From contig JAAWWF010000026.1 in the NCBI GenBank assembly GCA_021404565.1, positions 1 to 64,000 of the forward strand: a stretch of DNA of 64,000 bases, in the 5' to 3' direction. Position 1 is the stretch's first letter. Each line of letters opens with the position of its first letter. The translations under genes and the position numbers were made by a program. This document shows, piece after piece, positions 8,227-17,089 of the stretch. This stretch comes from Roseivirga sp. (GTDB lineage Bacteria > Bacteroidota > Bacteroidia > Cytophagales > Cyclobacteriaceae). The notes below the pieces were generated by a model. It saw only the letters and a program-made list of their open reading frames with translations. It made no database searches and was not told where the DNA came from.

Positions 8227-8757
8227 ATGCGCAAAACCAGGAACGAAGAACTCGACAGGCTATCCATTGAAGAGTTTAAAGAATCGGAGAAAACACCACT
8301 GGTACTGGTGCTCGATAATCTTCGCAGCATGCACAATGTAGGATCGGCTTTTCGTACGGCCGATGCTTTTGCGATAGAAAAAATATACCTCTGTGGTATT
8401 ACCGCACAGCCTCCTCATCGCGAAATTCATAAAACTGCCCTGGGTGCTACTGACTCTGTTAGCTGGTCGCATGAAAAGGACACTACTACGCTATGTCAGC
8501 AGCTACAGCAGGAGGGCTATGAAGTGTTAGCGGTAGAACAGGCCCATCAGAGCTTATCCCTTGAAAGCTTCCGACCAGACAGCGATAAGAAGTATGCCTT
8601 GGTTTTTGGAAATGAGGTTTTTGGTGTAAGTGACGAGGTGGTCGCTGTCGTGGACCAATGCCTCGAAATCCCCCAATTTGGTACGAAACATTCATTGAAC
8701 GTATCCGTCAGCATGGGTGTGGTACTCTGGGACCTTGTGAGCAAGCTCAAGTTCTGA
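8227..8757 (+). CDS. TrmH/SpoU family RNA 2'-O-methyltransferase
   Basis: The enzyme would transfer methyl from S-adenosylmethionine to a ribose 2'-OH in tRNA or rRNA. The three SPOUT motifs are in order: motif 1 VLDNLRSMHNVGSAFRTADA at about residues 29-48, motif 2 FGNEVFGVSDEV near 118, and motif 3 HSLNVSVSMGVVLWDL near 155-171. The trefoil-knot domain fills the protein. At 176 residues it is a short form without the N-terminal L30e-like domain of RlmB, so TrmH- or TrmL-like specificity is possible. The start is fixed by the MRK-EEL-RLS opening that this short form usually has. It is followed 66 bases later by a small membrane protein gene. Substrate position cannot be read from the sequence. 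Confidence 0.92.
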   Translation: MRKTRNEELDRLSIEEFKESEKTPLVLVLDNLRSMHNVGSAFRTADAFAIEKIYLCGITAQPPHREIHKTALGATDSVSWSHEKDTTTLCQQLQQEGYEVLAVEQAHQSLSLESFRPDSDKKYALVFGNEVFGVSDEVVAVVDQCLEIPQFGTKHSLNVSVSMGVVLWDLVSKLKF

Positions 8758-8823
8758 TAAGACATTGTCTCTTGCCCCGATTTGTTCTAAATTCACAGAA
8801 TTTCAAAAAAAGGTCGATTACTC

Positions 8824-9273
8824 ATGACGGACATCAACAACAAAAGCAAAGTCAATCGCTTCAAATTCCTCCTCTACTTTTACGGAGCTTTTATCGTCTT
8901 CATTTTCGTTTATAAATTCATCATTGCTCCTGAAACTCCAGCGCTGGTTCTGCTGGCGGCCTTCGCTCCCATTTTCGGCTTTATGTCGTCAATCGTCAAC
9001 TGGCCTATTTACCTGCATGCGGTAGAAGCGGAAGACGGCATGGTAATCAATACACAAAAGCTCTTTTCTAAAAAGAAAGAATCCCTGCTGATCACCAAGT
9101 ATAATTTTGACAGCTACTACGAGACCGACCACCTGCATATAGGCCTGAACCTGCTGGACAAGGAAGATGAGATGCAGCAGCATAGAATCAAAGTCAGTTG
9201 GATGCGCCTGAAAGACCTGCGCGCCCTCGAAGAAAAGCTCAGGGAGATCAACCCCTATGCTCCTGTGAAGTAA
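8824..9273 (+). CDS. Two-TM membrane protein with C-terminal cytoplasmic domain, hypothetical
   Basis: The 149-residue protein has two hydrophobic segments at about residues 16-36 and 40-62, separated by a very short turn. A soluble domain of about 80 residues follows, with alternating strand-like stretches (GMVINTQKLFSKKKESLLITKY, HLHIGLNLLDKEDEM) and a final helix. The layout recalls small bacterial PH-like membrane proteins, but no motif confirms it. It is probably cotranscribed with the RNA methyltransferase 66 bases upstream. Function unknown. Confidence 0.65.
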   Translation: MTDINNKSKVNRFKFLLYFYGAFIVFIFVYKFIIAPETPALVLLAAFAPIFGFMSSIVNWPIYLHAVEAEDGMVINTQKLFSKKKESLLITKYNFDSYYETDHLHIGLNLLDKEDEMQQHRIKVSWMRLKDLRALEEKLREINPYAPVK

Positions 9274-9368
9274 GCTCAATCCAGCCCACAAAAATCCCGT
9301 TGCCCTTATTCAGCGAACCGCGTATGACACTTAAGTCACTGGGTAAAACCGAGCGACTGTGATTATGA

Positions 9369-9399
9369 GTCGTCTGACCACTTGGAGTGGTCGGACGAC
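9369..9399. repeat. 14-bp near-perfect palindrome
   Basis: GTCGTCTGACCACT (9369-9382) faces AGTGGTCGGACGAC (9386-9399) over three bases, with one G-T pair. It has no adjoining T tract. A related but less symmetrical sequence lies about 62379-62408, so it is likely a dispersed repeat rather than a signal tied to its neighbours. Confidence 0.6.
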
Positions 9400-9420
9400 T
9401 AGTAGTTAGGCGATTGATTA

Positions 9421-9478
9421 AAACTACATTTAGGAACTTTTATTTTTTTGCTCCGTATTAAAAAACTACATTTAGGAA
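9421..9478. promoter_or_regulatory. Duplicated operator-like site before the PadR gene
   Basis: The 16-mer AAACTACATTTAGGAA occurs twice, at 9421-9436 and 9463-9478, 42 bases apart, about four helical turns. Each copy has a weak dyad (CTA, four bases, TAG). The second copy contains TACATTTA, one base off the Bacteroidota -7 element, with a TTTG at 9447-9450 somewhat closer than usual. An autoregulatory site for the PadR protein that overlaps its own promoter is the simplest reading. Confidence 0.5.
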
Positions 9479-9540
9479 ATTTATCCTCTTTGGCTAAACC
9501 TCAAATGGATGAATCGTCAAGATGAAATAAGCATACAATT

Positions 9541-9879
9541 ATGAAAAAGTATCAATTAGGTGAATTTGAAGAGATCGTCTTATTGACAGTAGGCGTGCTT
9601 TATGGGGGGGCTTATGGAGTGGCTATCAAGGAACGGATTGAGCAGAAGCTTGAAAGGAAGGTTTCCGTAGGAGCCCTCCAATCGGCCTTGAGACGCATGG
9701 AAAGCAAAGGTTACCTCGGCTCAGAGCTGGGCGAAACGACCAAAGAGCGCGGTGGAAAACGCAAGCGCTACTTTAAAATTACCTCTCTTGGCAAAAAGGC
9801 TCTCGATTATAATATCCAAACACGCATGGAGCTCTGGAATCAGATTCCAGATGTGGCCTGGGAGTTTAAGCTATGCTAA
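9541..9879 (+). CDS. PadR family transcriptional regulator
   Basis: A 112-residue winged-helix repressor. The opening LGEFEEIVLLTVGVLYGGAYGVAIKERIE and the wing region SALRRMESKGYLGSELGETTKERGGKRKRYFKIT are diagnostic of the short PadR subfamily. The C-terminal dimerisation part is brief, as is usual for PadR proteins paired with permeases. The stop overlaps the permease start by seven bases, so the two genes are translationally coupled. The likely role is to control this permease operon through the duplicated site upstream. The inducing compound is unknown. Confidence 0.93.
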   Translation: MKKYQLGEFEEIVLLTVGVLYGGAYGVAIKERIEQKLERKVSVGALQSALRRMESKGYLGSELGETTKERGGKRKRYFKITSLGKKALDYNIQTRMELWNQIPDVAWEFKLC

Positions 9880-12515
9880 AACGACTGGGAGAAAGACTTC
9901 TCTCATTTTACTGTCACCCCGATTTTCAGGAGGACATCAAGGGTGATCTGGAGGAGTACTATTTTTTTAACCTGGAAGAGCGTGGTCAAAAGTATGCCTC
10001 ACGAAAGTACCTGACAGATGTGGTACTCTTGTTCAGGCTGACGCTGCTCCGGGACAATTGGTTAACTCAGAATTTATCAAATATCGCAATGGTCAAAAAC
10101 AACTTAAAAGTGGCGTATCGAAGTATGATGCGACACAAATTCTACTCTTTTCTCAATCTTAGCGGCCTGGCCGTTAGTATTGCAGCCAGTATTCTTATAG
10201 CCATTTTTGTTCAGCATGAACTAAGCTATGACTCTTATCATCAGGAATCAGATAAGGTGTATCGCATCGCTACGCACCTCAAATTCGGAGATAATGAATT
10301 CAGGATTCCGGCAGCTCCGGCTCCCATGGCTAAAACCCTGAAAACGGATTACCCCGAAATCAGAGAATCAGGCAGGTGGCGTTCGAGCTTCACCGCCATG
10401 GTCGAGCATAACAATCAGTTTTACAACCAATCGCGCATCAGCTATGTAGATCAGAGTATGTTTAACATACTGACCTTTGACATTATCAGAGGTGACATGA
10501 ACCACTTTCTGGATGAGCCCAATACCACGGTTTTGACGCAAACGGTCGCTTCTAAGATCTTTGGTCAGGCCGATCCGATTGGAAAAGTGATTCGCTTTGA
10601 AGATCAGTTTGACCTCAAAGTAACTGGCGTGATAGCCGATATTCCGGACAACTCACATTTCAGGCCTCAGATGATGATCAGTATGCTGAGTAACCCTGAT
10701 CAAACCAGCACCAACTGGCTCAGTAACAACTACATGACCTACCTGAAGTTGTCAGATACCAATGATCCACAAGGACTTTATGACAAGTTTCCTTCTTTTA
10801 TAAAAACACATTTTTCGGCACAGATCAAGCAGTTTATAGGTGCTACCTTAGAGCAGCTGCAAAGCTCTGGTTCTATTATCGAATATCAGCTTCAACCCAT
10901 CGAGCGCATTCACCTGTACTCTAGTCAGGATTATGGTATTCCTTCTGAGGGCTCTATCCAATATGTGTATATTTTCAGCATCATCGGCTTCTTCATTCTG
11001 TTGATAGCCTGCATTAATTTCATGAATCTGGCTACGGCCAGGGCCTCTATCAGGGCTAAGGAAGTAGGAGTTCGTAAGGTGCTGGGCTCATTGAGAAAGC
11101 AACTGATTAACCAGTTTCTAACAGAGGCTGTGCTGAGCAGTGTACTGGCCTTTAGTGTGGCCATCGGTATTGTTTACCTGGTACTTCCTTACTTTAATGA
11201 AATCACCGATAAGGCAATCGTAAACCCCGTATTCGGTAGTGGAGGTCTGTGGCCTTACCTTATCATCTCCTGCCTTGTGGTAGGCCTCTCTGCAGGACTC
11301 TATCCTGCCTTTGTACTCTCGGGTTTTTCACCGGTCAAAGTACTCAAAGGAGAGACTACCAAGGGCAAATCGGGGGTACTGATGAGAAATATACTCGTGG
11401 TGATTCAGTTCACAACTTCCATCTTCCTGATCATAAGCTCGCTGGTTGTATACAATCAGCTTAGCTACCTCCAAACCAAAGAACTAGGCTTTAACAAGGA
11501 TCAGATACTGATCATCAACGAAACCCAGGTGCTGGGAGAGAGCGTGGAAGTATTTAAGAACCGCATGAAGAGTGTACCGGGAGTCATGAGTGCTACAGTA
11601 AGCAGCTACCTGCCTGCAGTCAACATTGGCAATGACTTTCCATTGCTCAGAGCAGATGCGACCTCTAATGAGGAAGCTGTATCAGTCCAAAACTGGGATG
11701 TGGACCCGGACTATGCTGAGACCTACGATCTGGAAATTGTGGAGGGTCGTTTCTTCTCTGAAGACATGGCCACAGACTCTATGGGGATTATCCTTAACGA
11801 GACTGCACTAAAACGCTTTGGCTATACAGAAGACCCGATTGGCAAGAAGATCAAGCGCATGGGAGGGCTCTCCGGGGCACAACCTCCTACCTACACCATT
11901 GTAGGGGTGATTAAAGATTTTCACTTTAGAAATATGACGGAGGTGATCCTACCCCAGGCTATGTATTTGCGCCCCAGTACGGGTAGTGTGAGTATCAAGT
12001 TTGCCCCTGAGCAGGCATTGGCAGTTCAAAAAGCAGCCGGAGATATCTGGTCTGAAATGAGTAACGGAAGGCCTTACGACTACAACTTTATGGATGACTT
12101 GTTTGCCAACCAGTTTCAGTCAGAAAGCCGGGTTCAGACCATTTTTACCATTTTTGCTTCCCTGGCCATTGTCATTGCCTGTCTTGGACTATTTGGCCTC
12201 TCTGCCTATGTAACAGAGCAACGTAAAAAGGAAATAGGCATACGCAAAGTACTGGGTGCTTCTATGCCAAGCCTGATTGGCTTACTCTTCTCAAGCTTCA
12301 ACAAGCTGGTACTGATCTCGGCTGTGCTCGCCATACCAGTGGCCTATTTCTTTATGGAGCAGTGGCTCGCTGACTTCAGCTATCAGATCTCGCTCAATGT
12401 GGCTGTATTCATTATTGGCGCCCTGGGCACCTTTCTGATTGCCTGGTTTACCGTAGGATTCCAGTCGTTAAAGGCCGCAAGGAGAAATCCGGTTGAGAAT
12501 TTGAGAACGGAATAA
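9873..12515 (+). CDS. MacB/FtsX-type ABC transporter permease with N-terminal prefix domain
   Basis: An 880-residue permease of the type VII ABC class, which works by moving periplasmic domains rather than by a channel. An N-terminal cytoplasmic prefix of about 75 residues (LKRLGERLLSFYCHPDFQED) is of the 'permease prefix domain' kind often coupled to PadR regulators. Two MacB-like units follow, each with one membrane helix, a large periplasmic domain and a three-helix FtsX domain. The FtsX domains carry EVGVRKVLGSLRKQL near residue 395 and EIGIRKVLGASMPSL near 790. No ATPase gene is adjacent, so the partner must be encoded elsewhere. The likely role is efflux or envelope stress relief; the substrate is unknown. 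Confidence 0.9.
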   Translation: MLKRLGERLLSFYCHPDFQEDIKGDLEEYYFFNLEERGQKYASRKYLTDVVLLFRLTLLRDNWLTQNLSNIAMVKNNLKVAYRSMMRHKFYSFLNLSGLAVSIAASILIAIFVQHELSYDSYHQESDKVYRIATHLKFGDNEFRIPAAPAPMAKTLKTDYPEIRESGRWRSSFTAMVEHNNQFYNQSRISYVDQSMFNILTFDIIRGDMNHFLDEPNTTVLTQTVASKIFGQADPIGKVIRFEDQFDLKVTGVIADIPDNSHFRPQMMISMLSNPDQTSTNWLSNNYMTYLKLSDTNDPQGLYDKFPSFIKTHFSAQIKQFIGATLEQLQSSGSIIEYQLQPIERIHLYSSQDYGIPSEGSIQYVYIFSIIGFFILLIACINFMNLATARASIRAKEVGVRKVLGSLRKQLINQFLTEAVLSSVLAFSVAIGIVYLVLPYFNEITDKAIVNPVFGSGGLWPYLIISCLVVGLSAGLYPAFVLSGFSPVKVLKGETTKGKSGVLMRNILVVIQFTTSIFLIISSLVVYNQLSYLQTKELGFNKDQILIINETQVLGESVEVFKNRMKSVPGVMSATVSSYLPAVNIGNDFPLLRADATSNEEAVSVQNWDVDPDYAETYDLEIVEGRFFSEDMATDSMGIILNETALKRFGYTEDPIGKKIKRMGGLSGAQPPTYTIVGVIKDFHFRNMTEVILPQAMYLRPSTGSVSIKFAPEQALAVQKAAGDIWSEMSNGRPYDYNFMDDLFANQFQSESRVQTIFTIFASLAIVIACLGLFGLSAYVTEQRKKEIGIRKVLGASMPSLIGLLFSSFNKLVLISAVLAIPVAYFFMEQWLADFSYQISLNVAVFIIGALGTFLIAWFTVGFQSLKAARRNPVENLRTE

Positions 12516-12528
12516 GGTTAATGTTAGA

Positions 12529-12584
12529 TTTTAAATGATGAATGTTGAATGAGCAGTCTCCAATTCAACATTCATCGCTTAAAA
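12529..12584. terminator. Bidirectional terminator-like inverted repeat between convergent genes
   Basis: A perfect 14-bp stem (12537-12550 with 12563-12576) extends outward, after a two-base mismatch, by TTTTAA/TTAAAA. It lies between the permease stop and the stop codon of the converging gene, which it overlaps at 12579-12581. The flanking A/T runs suit termination in both directions. Confidence 0.6.
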
Positions 12585-13172
12585 CTCGACATCATTTACC
12601 CATTCTGCAAAAACTTTTGGAAAGCGATCTGCAAGAACATCAAGTTCATGAGGTTTAAATTTCCAGTCAAAATAGGCAATTATCTCTTTTTCTGTCAAAT
12701 TGATTGTTTTGCTTTTAGCGAAAATACCTTTCCCTGTATAAACTATTTTCAGCTTTAATGTGAAAGACACTTTATGATCATAAAAGGACCCGTCTGGTTC
12801 CATAAATTTCTCGATTTCTGATTCGAATTCGAGTTGAATTTCATCATCGAAACAAAGGTAACAGTCTTCAAAATTTAGTTTATCGGTTTCAGCCTTACCT
12901 CCATTCTTGAGAAATCGTCTCCAAGCTTCGAAAGTCTTTGGTCCATGAATTTCGGAAGACGTTCGTCCGAATTCAGAATTCAGTACACTATCAACCTTTC
13001 TTACGATGGAATTCGAATAGTTAAATGAACGCGTATTAATCTTAGCGCCTTCAGGAAATTCCAATCCAATCCTGGGTCCATCATCCATCTGCAGCGCATA
13101 AGTTTTTTGACTGACTATAACGATCAGGAATACCAACAGTGGATAAATTCTAACATCTCTCAGGTTTATCAT
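12579..13172 (-). CDS. Exported protein of unknown function
   Basis: The 197-residue protein has a signal peptide (hydrophobic residues about 10-20, cleavage after YA-L near 26). The mature part is rich in Phe, Lys and Glu, contains a single Cys pair in EDCYLCFDDE near residue 100, and has no recognised domain. The CxxC could bind metal or form a disulfide. It begins seven bases after the ROK kinase stop, so it is probably the second gene of that transcript. I do not recognise it. Confidence 0.65.
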   Translation of the reverse strand: MINLRDVRIYPLLVFLIVIVSQKTYALQMDDGPRIGLEFPEGAKINTRSFNYSNSIVRKVDSVLNSEFGRTSSEIHGPKTFEAWRRFLKNGGKAETDKLNFEDCYLCFDDEIQLEFESEIEKFMEPDGSFYDHKVSFTLKLKIVYTGKGIFAKSKTINLTEKEIIAYFDWKFKPHELDVLADRFPKVFAEWVNDVEF

Positions 13173-13179
13173 TATTAGA

Positions 13180-14091
13180 TTAAGCCATTAAAAAAGCAGC
13201 ACCAAATACCCCGGCACTGTCTCCCAACTTTGGCCTGATGATTTTGGTGTCCATGCGCGGGTTGAAGATATGCTTCTCTACTTCTGCAGCTCCTCTTGTG
13301 TACAGCTCATCTATATTGCCTACACCTCCGCCCAACACAATCACATCGGGATCAAGGATGTTGATGACCACCGAAATGCCCAGGCCAAAAAAATGAATCA
13401 ACCTGTCCAGGGTCTTGACCGCATTTTCGTCTTCACCCGATCGGGCCAGCGGGATGATTTCCTTGAGTCTTTTTGATTCTCCTGAGATCTCTTTGTAATA
13501 GCGCTCAAGGGATGGACCGGCAATTACCTTTTCCACACAGCCGCTTTTACCACAGTAGCAGGGGCCTCCTGAGGCATCCAGAAAGTTATGTCCCCACTCT
13601 CCTCCAATGCCTTGTTTCCCATTGATGATTTGCCCGTTCACCACGGCACCACCTCCGGCTCCGGTGCCCATGATTACACCAAAAACCACTTTAGCATCAG
13701 GGTCCACTTCAGGCACGGCACCCATACGGGCTTCCGCCAGGGCAAAGCAATTAGCATCATTGGCCATGATAATTGGCATCTGCATCAGGGTTTCCAGGTC
13801 TTTCTGAAAAGGTTTTTTATTGATCGCCTGGGAGTTGCTGTTTTTAAGCAGGCCAGTCGGTGGGTCAATTGCTCCGGGTGTACCCATACCGAAAGTCTTT
13901 GGGCGTTCTCCAATTTCTTCACTGATAAGGTCGATCAGTAGCTTTACGCGATTGAGGGTATGCTCGTAGCCCTGGTCTGCCTCCGTATCGATACGCTTAC
14001 GAACCAATACTTCAGGTTCGGCAGCAGACTTTAAAACAACTCCTTCAATCTTGGTACCACCCAAATCGATACCCCATAACTTTTCAGACAT
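13180..14091 (-). CDS. ROK family sugar kinase (glucokinase or fructokinase type)
   Basis: The enzyme would phosphorylate a free hexose with ATP in the cytoplasm. The 303-residue chain has the phosphate-binding opening GIDLGGTKIEG at 7-17, a second phosphate motif GTGAGGG at 142-148, the likely catalytic Asp112 in NDANCFAL, and the ROK zinc site made by His168, Cys178, Cys180 and Cys185. No DNA-binding domain precedes it, so it is a kinase and not a ROK repressor. It sits about 1.3 kb from the alpha-glucosidase operon and could phosphorylate the glucose released there, or fructose if sucrose is the substrate. Specificity cannot be told from these motifs. Confidence 0.9.
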   Translation of the reverse strand: MSEKLWGIDLGGTKIEGVVLKSAAEPEVLVRKRIDTEADQGYEHTLNRVKLLIDLISEEIGERPKTFGMGTPGAIDPPTGLLKNSNSQAINKKPFQKDLETLMQMPIIMANDANCFALAEARMGAVPEVDPDAKVVFGVIMGTGAGGGAVVNGQIINGKQGIGGEWGHNFLDASGGPCYCGKSGCVEKVIAGPSLERYYKEISGESKRLKEIIPLARSGEDENAVKTLDRLIHFFGLGISVVINILDPDVIVLGGGVGNIDELYTRGAAEVEKHIFNPRMDTKIIRPKLGDSAGVFGAAFLMA

Positions 14092-14171
14092 AGCTTCAAT
14101 AATTGTCAGCGGATTAAAATAGGGAATTTAATATGAAAGGAGGATGCTTTCAGGGAGAATTACCGGGTATT

Positions 14172-14181
14172 CGTTTGCATA
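14172..14181. promoter_or_regulatory. Half-site resembling the LacI-type operators
   Basis: CGTTTGCATA matches ten bases of the right half of the operator at 23961-23974 and its flank. The left half is absent. It lies 81 bases before the ROK kinase start and 14 bases before the following plus-strand gene. It may be chance. Confidence 0.2.
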
Positions 14182-14194
14182 AAACAAGAAGGAA

Positions 14195-15415
14195 GTGATG
14201 ACCCGATCATATAACTTGATACTAATGTTTTATATGATCCAAAAAGGCCCCCTTCAACCCAAGTACTTTTGGGTTTTCCTGATTGTTGTAGTTTGCTGTT
14301 TCAACAGCTGCAGTCAAAAGGAAAACACCGAAAGCTCAGAAATCAGCGATTATAAAATTGAGATCGCTGACTCTGTAGTTTTAAACAGACTTTCTCCTGT
14401 GACGATCAGAGATTACAATGAGAAGACGGATGAGCTTCTCCTGGAAAGTCTTCAAACGGGAGAGGTTCTGGTAATGAGTGGTAAGGGGGAGATTATCAGT
14501 AGTTTCAAGCCTTATACAGAGGGTCCGAACTATACAGAGGACCGTAGTTTTGGATGGAGTTTTTCGGGCGATAATGAGCTGCTGGCCTATGGTCAGGTAT
14601 ACTTTCACAGGCTGACTAAATCAGGTGATCTGAAAGATAGAATACCCTACCCGGTAGATGTAAGAGGCTGGGTGATTCGTGATTATGATCCTGAAAACAT
14701 TTTTCAGATACAGGAGGGCCGCAATGCAGAAATTCTCGCCATCATTCCCGGGGCCTCCACGCCATATAAAACACGTACGCAAACGTACATGGACTCTGCC
14801 CGAAAGGTATTCGCCATTAATATTCAGAGCGGTGAGCATAGAAGCCTGTCTCCCATACCGGCCGTGAGTGACTACCGCACCATGGGAGCCTATGTGGATT
14901 CCGGAACCCCGATTATGACAAGAATGAAAGGGAATACGTTTGCTTCTACCTACGAAGTAGACTCAAAAATCTACCTCCATGATATGGCGAAAAATCAACT
15001 AGTAAAGGTTTTGGACATCCCGGAAGATTACCTTCCTGAATATGAATCAGTACCATTTGGAAGCAAAGGTAAGGCGACTATCAGCCGTGGCAATGCACGC
15101 ATATTTTCCACGGGAGATAAGATCATCGTAGTCAATATAGGCCAGATTCCCGATGACGTAATGCGGGGAATCATGGAATTGGAGGGCTGGTGGGAATCTC
15201 CGGAATTAGAGGCAGCTGCTCGTCAGCATATGACCCATACCTATCTCGTTTTTGATGAGGAAGGTTTTCTCGGGGAATTAAAATGGGAAGACAATGCCCA
15301 CTTCTTCTATCAGACGGCCGGTACAGAAAATGGTTATTTCTGGATTCAGCGGCAATACTCGGACGAACGGGATTATCTCACCTTCTTAAAAGTAAGGGTG
15401 GTGAAGGCCGACTAA
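14195..15415 (+). CDS. Lipoprotein, probable beta-propeller, function unknown
   Basis: The frame opens 406 codons long, but the better start is the third internal Met at 14234. It gives a compact signal peptide ending in the lipobox FNSC, with Cys at residue 26 of that form. The mature part has repeating strand patterns typical of Bacteroidota six-bladed propeller lipoproteins (DYNEKTDELLLESLQTGEVLVM, DYDPENIFQIQEGRNAEILAI, DEEGFLGELKWEDNAHFFYQT). No catalytic motif is visible. It converges on the alpha-glucosidase gene with only 17 bases between stops and is divergent from the ROK kinase. Location in the envelope is well supported; function is unknown. Confidence 0.7.
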   Translation: MMTRSYNLILMFYMIQKGPLQPKYFWVFLIVVVCCFNSCSQKENTESSEISDYKIEIADSVVLNRLSPVTIRDYNEKTDELLLESLQTGEVLVMSGKGEIISSFKPYTEGPNYTEDRSFGWSFSGDNELLAYGQVYFHRLTKSGDLKDRIPYPVDVRGWVIRDYDPENIFQIQEGRNAEILAIIPGASTPYKTRTQTYMDSARKVFAINIQSGEHRSLSPIPAVSDYRTMGAYVDSGTPIMTRMKGNTFASTYEVDSKIYLHDMAKNQLVKVLDIPEDYLPEYESVPFGSKGKATISRGNARIFSTGDKIIVVNIGQIPDDVMRGIMELEGWWESPELEAAARQHMTHTYLVFDEEGFLGELKWEDNAHFFYQTAGTENGYFWIQRQYSDERDYLTFLKVRVVKAD

Positions 15416-15432
15416 GTTTAACATAAGGAAAA

Positions 15433-17085
15433 CTAATCATTCACCCTGAAAACCTTGGCTTCCCAGGGACGCATCAACAGGTCTTCAGTGGAATCGTCAT
15501 AGTTATAAGCGAGTAGCTCAAGGCCCGTGATGATGGGTGTAAAATCCACCACCTGATCAGAAAAATTGAGCACAACGAGGTATTCATTTTCCTCATCCCA
15601 TCTGCGATAGGCATAAACCTGCTTGTGATCGTTCTCAATTGATTCGTAGTCACCATAGACAAGGGTAGGGTGTTCTTTTCTGAACTGAATCATCTTACGG
15701 AAATAATTCAGGACAGAGCGTTTATCCCGCTCCTGGCTGGCCACATTGATCTCCGTATAATTGGGATTCACCTTGATCCAGGGCTCTGAATCGGAAAAGC
15801 CTCCATTGCTATCATCGGACCATTGAATAGGCGTACGGGCATTGTCTCTCCCCATTTGATGCGCATTGTGGATATGGTCTTGCGGATTTTGACCATCGGC
15901 TTCAAGCTGCCTGAAGTAGTTGAGTGTTTCTACATCTCTGTAGTCTTCTGTACTTTCAAAAGCTACATTGCTCATGCCAATCTCATCTCCCTGATAAACA
16001 TAAGGGGTCCCCCTCATGGTCATGAGTAGAGTAGCCAATAGCTTTGAGGCTTCCTCCCGGTATTTACCATCGGTGGCAAAGCGCGAGACCATTCGCGGGA
16101 AATCGTGATTGCCCAGGAAGATACTGCCCCAGCCCTTTCCGTTGAGCTTTTCATCCCAGCGATTGAACACATCTTTGAACTCGACCAGGGAGTATGGAAT
16201 GGGGTCAAATTTGCCTCCATCGCCCATATCTAAAAACATATGATCAAAGTGAAAAACCATATTGAGCTCATCGCGGTCTTCACCCACATAGTCGAGGCCA
16301 TGTTCGAGCGTAATGCCGGGGCCTTCTCCTACCGTCATGATATCAAATTTGCTAAGCACCTCCCGGTTCATCTCTTTCAGGAATTCGTGAATTCTCGGGC
16401 CATTGGCATATTGCTTTGCGATGGTTTCTTCAAATACGGGTGATACCATATCAGCGTATTCTTCCCGTTTAGAGATAAGCGAGATCACATCCATACGGAA
16501 GCCATCTACCCCCTTATCAAACCAGTATTTGATGATGTCATTTACCTCGGCTCTTACCTTAGGATTTTCCCAATTGAGGTCAGGCTGTTTGGTAGTAAAC
16601 AAGTGCAGGTAGTACTCATCGGTGGCGGTATCATGTTGCCAGGCTGAGCCTCCGAAAAAAGCTTCCCAGTTGTTGGGCGGTCCACCATTCTGACCGGGCT
16701 TCCAAATATAGTAATCCCGATAAGGGTTGTCTTTGGACTTTCTGGACTCCTCAAACCAGGCATGTTCGTCTGAAGAGTGGTTGACCACAAGATCCATCAC
16801 GAGCTTCATGTCCCTTTTATGAATTCCGGCCAGTAGCTCATCGAAATCGGCCATGGTACCGAATTCACTCATGATATCCCGGTAGTCTGCTATATCATAA
16901 CCGTTGTCGTCATTGGGTGATTTGTATACCGGGCAGAGCCAGATGACATCAATACCCAGCGATTTGATATAGTCCAGTTTTTGAACAACCCCCTGAATAT
17001 CGCCAATGCCGTCATTGTTCGAATCGTTGAAGCTACGCGGGTAAATTTGGTATACCACACTCTCTTTCCACCAGGTCTTTTTCAT
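15433..17085 (-). CDS. GH13 alpha-glucosidase (oligo-1,6-glucosidase/trehalose-6-phosphate hydrolase-like)
   Basis: A 550-residue cytoplasmic GH13 enzyme without a signal peptide. The catalytic set is complete: nucleophile Asp199 in GFRMDV, acid/base Glu254 in VGEGPG, and transition-state Asp328 in GNHDFPR. The opening KESVVYQIYPRSFNDSNNDGIGDIQG and the QPDLNWENP loop belong to the exo-acting alpha-glucosidase subfamilies that remove one glucose from small alpha-glucosides. It is the last gene of the operon, four bases after the amylosucrase-like gene. In context it would release glucose from an imported glucoside. Isomaltose, sucrose, trehalose or glucosylglycerol are all possible substrates, and subfamily-specific residues would have to decide. 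Confidence 0.93.
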   Translation of the reverse strand: MKKTWWKESVVYQIYPRSFNDSNNDGIGDIQGVVQKLDYIKSLGIDVIWLCPVYKSPNDDNGYDIADYRDIMSEFGTMADFDELLAGIHKRDMKLVMDLVVNHSSDEHAWFEESRKSKDNPYRDYYIWKPGQNGGPPNNWEAFFGGSAWQHDTATDEYYLHLFTTKQPDLNWENPKVRAEVNDIIKYWFDKGVDGFRMDVISLISKREEYADMVSPVFEETIAKQYANGPRIHEFLKEMNREVLSKFDIMTVGEGPGITLEHGLDYVGEDRDELNMVFHFDHMFLDMGDGGKFDPIPYSLVEFKDVFNRWDEKLNGKGWGSIFLGNHDFPRMVSRFATDGKYREEASKLLATLLMTMRGTPYVYQGDEIGMSNVAFESTEDYRDVETLNYFRQLEADGQNPQDHIHNAHQMGRDNARTPIQWSDDSNGGFSDSEPWIKVNPNYTEINVASQERDKRSVLNYFRKMIQFRKEHPTLVYGDYESIENDHKQVYAYRRWDEENEYLVVLNFSDQVVDFTPIITGLELLAYNYDDSTEDLLMRPWEAKVFRVND

Positions 17086-17089
17086 GAGC

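Noticed and set aside
13180-14091. ROK protein as the missing regulator of the two operators
   Set aside because: It lacks an N-terminal helix-turn-helix and starts directly with the kinase phosphate loop; the operators are of LacI type.
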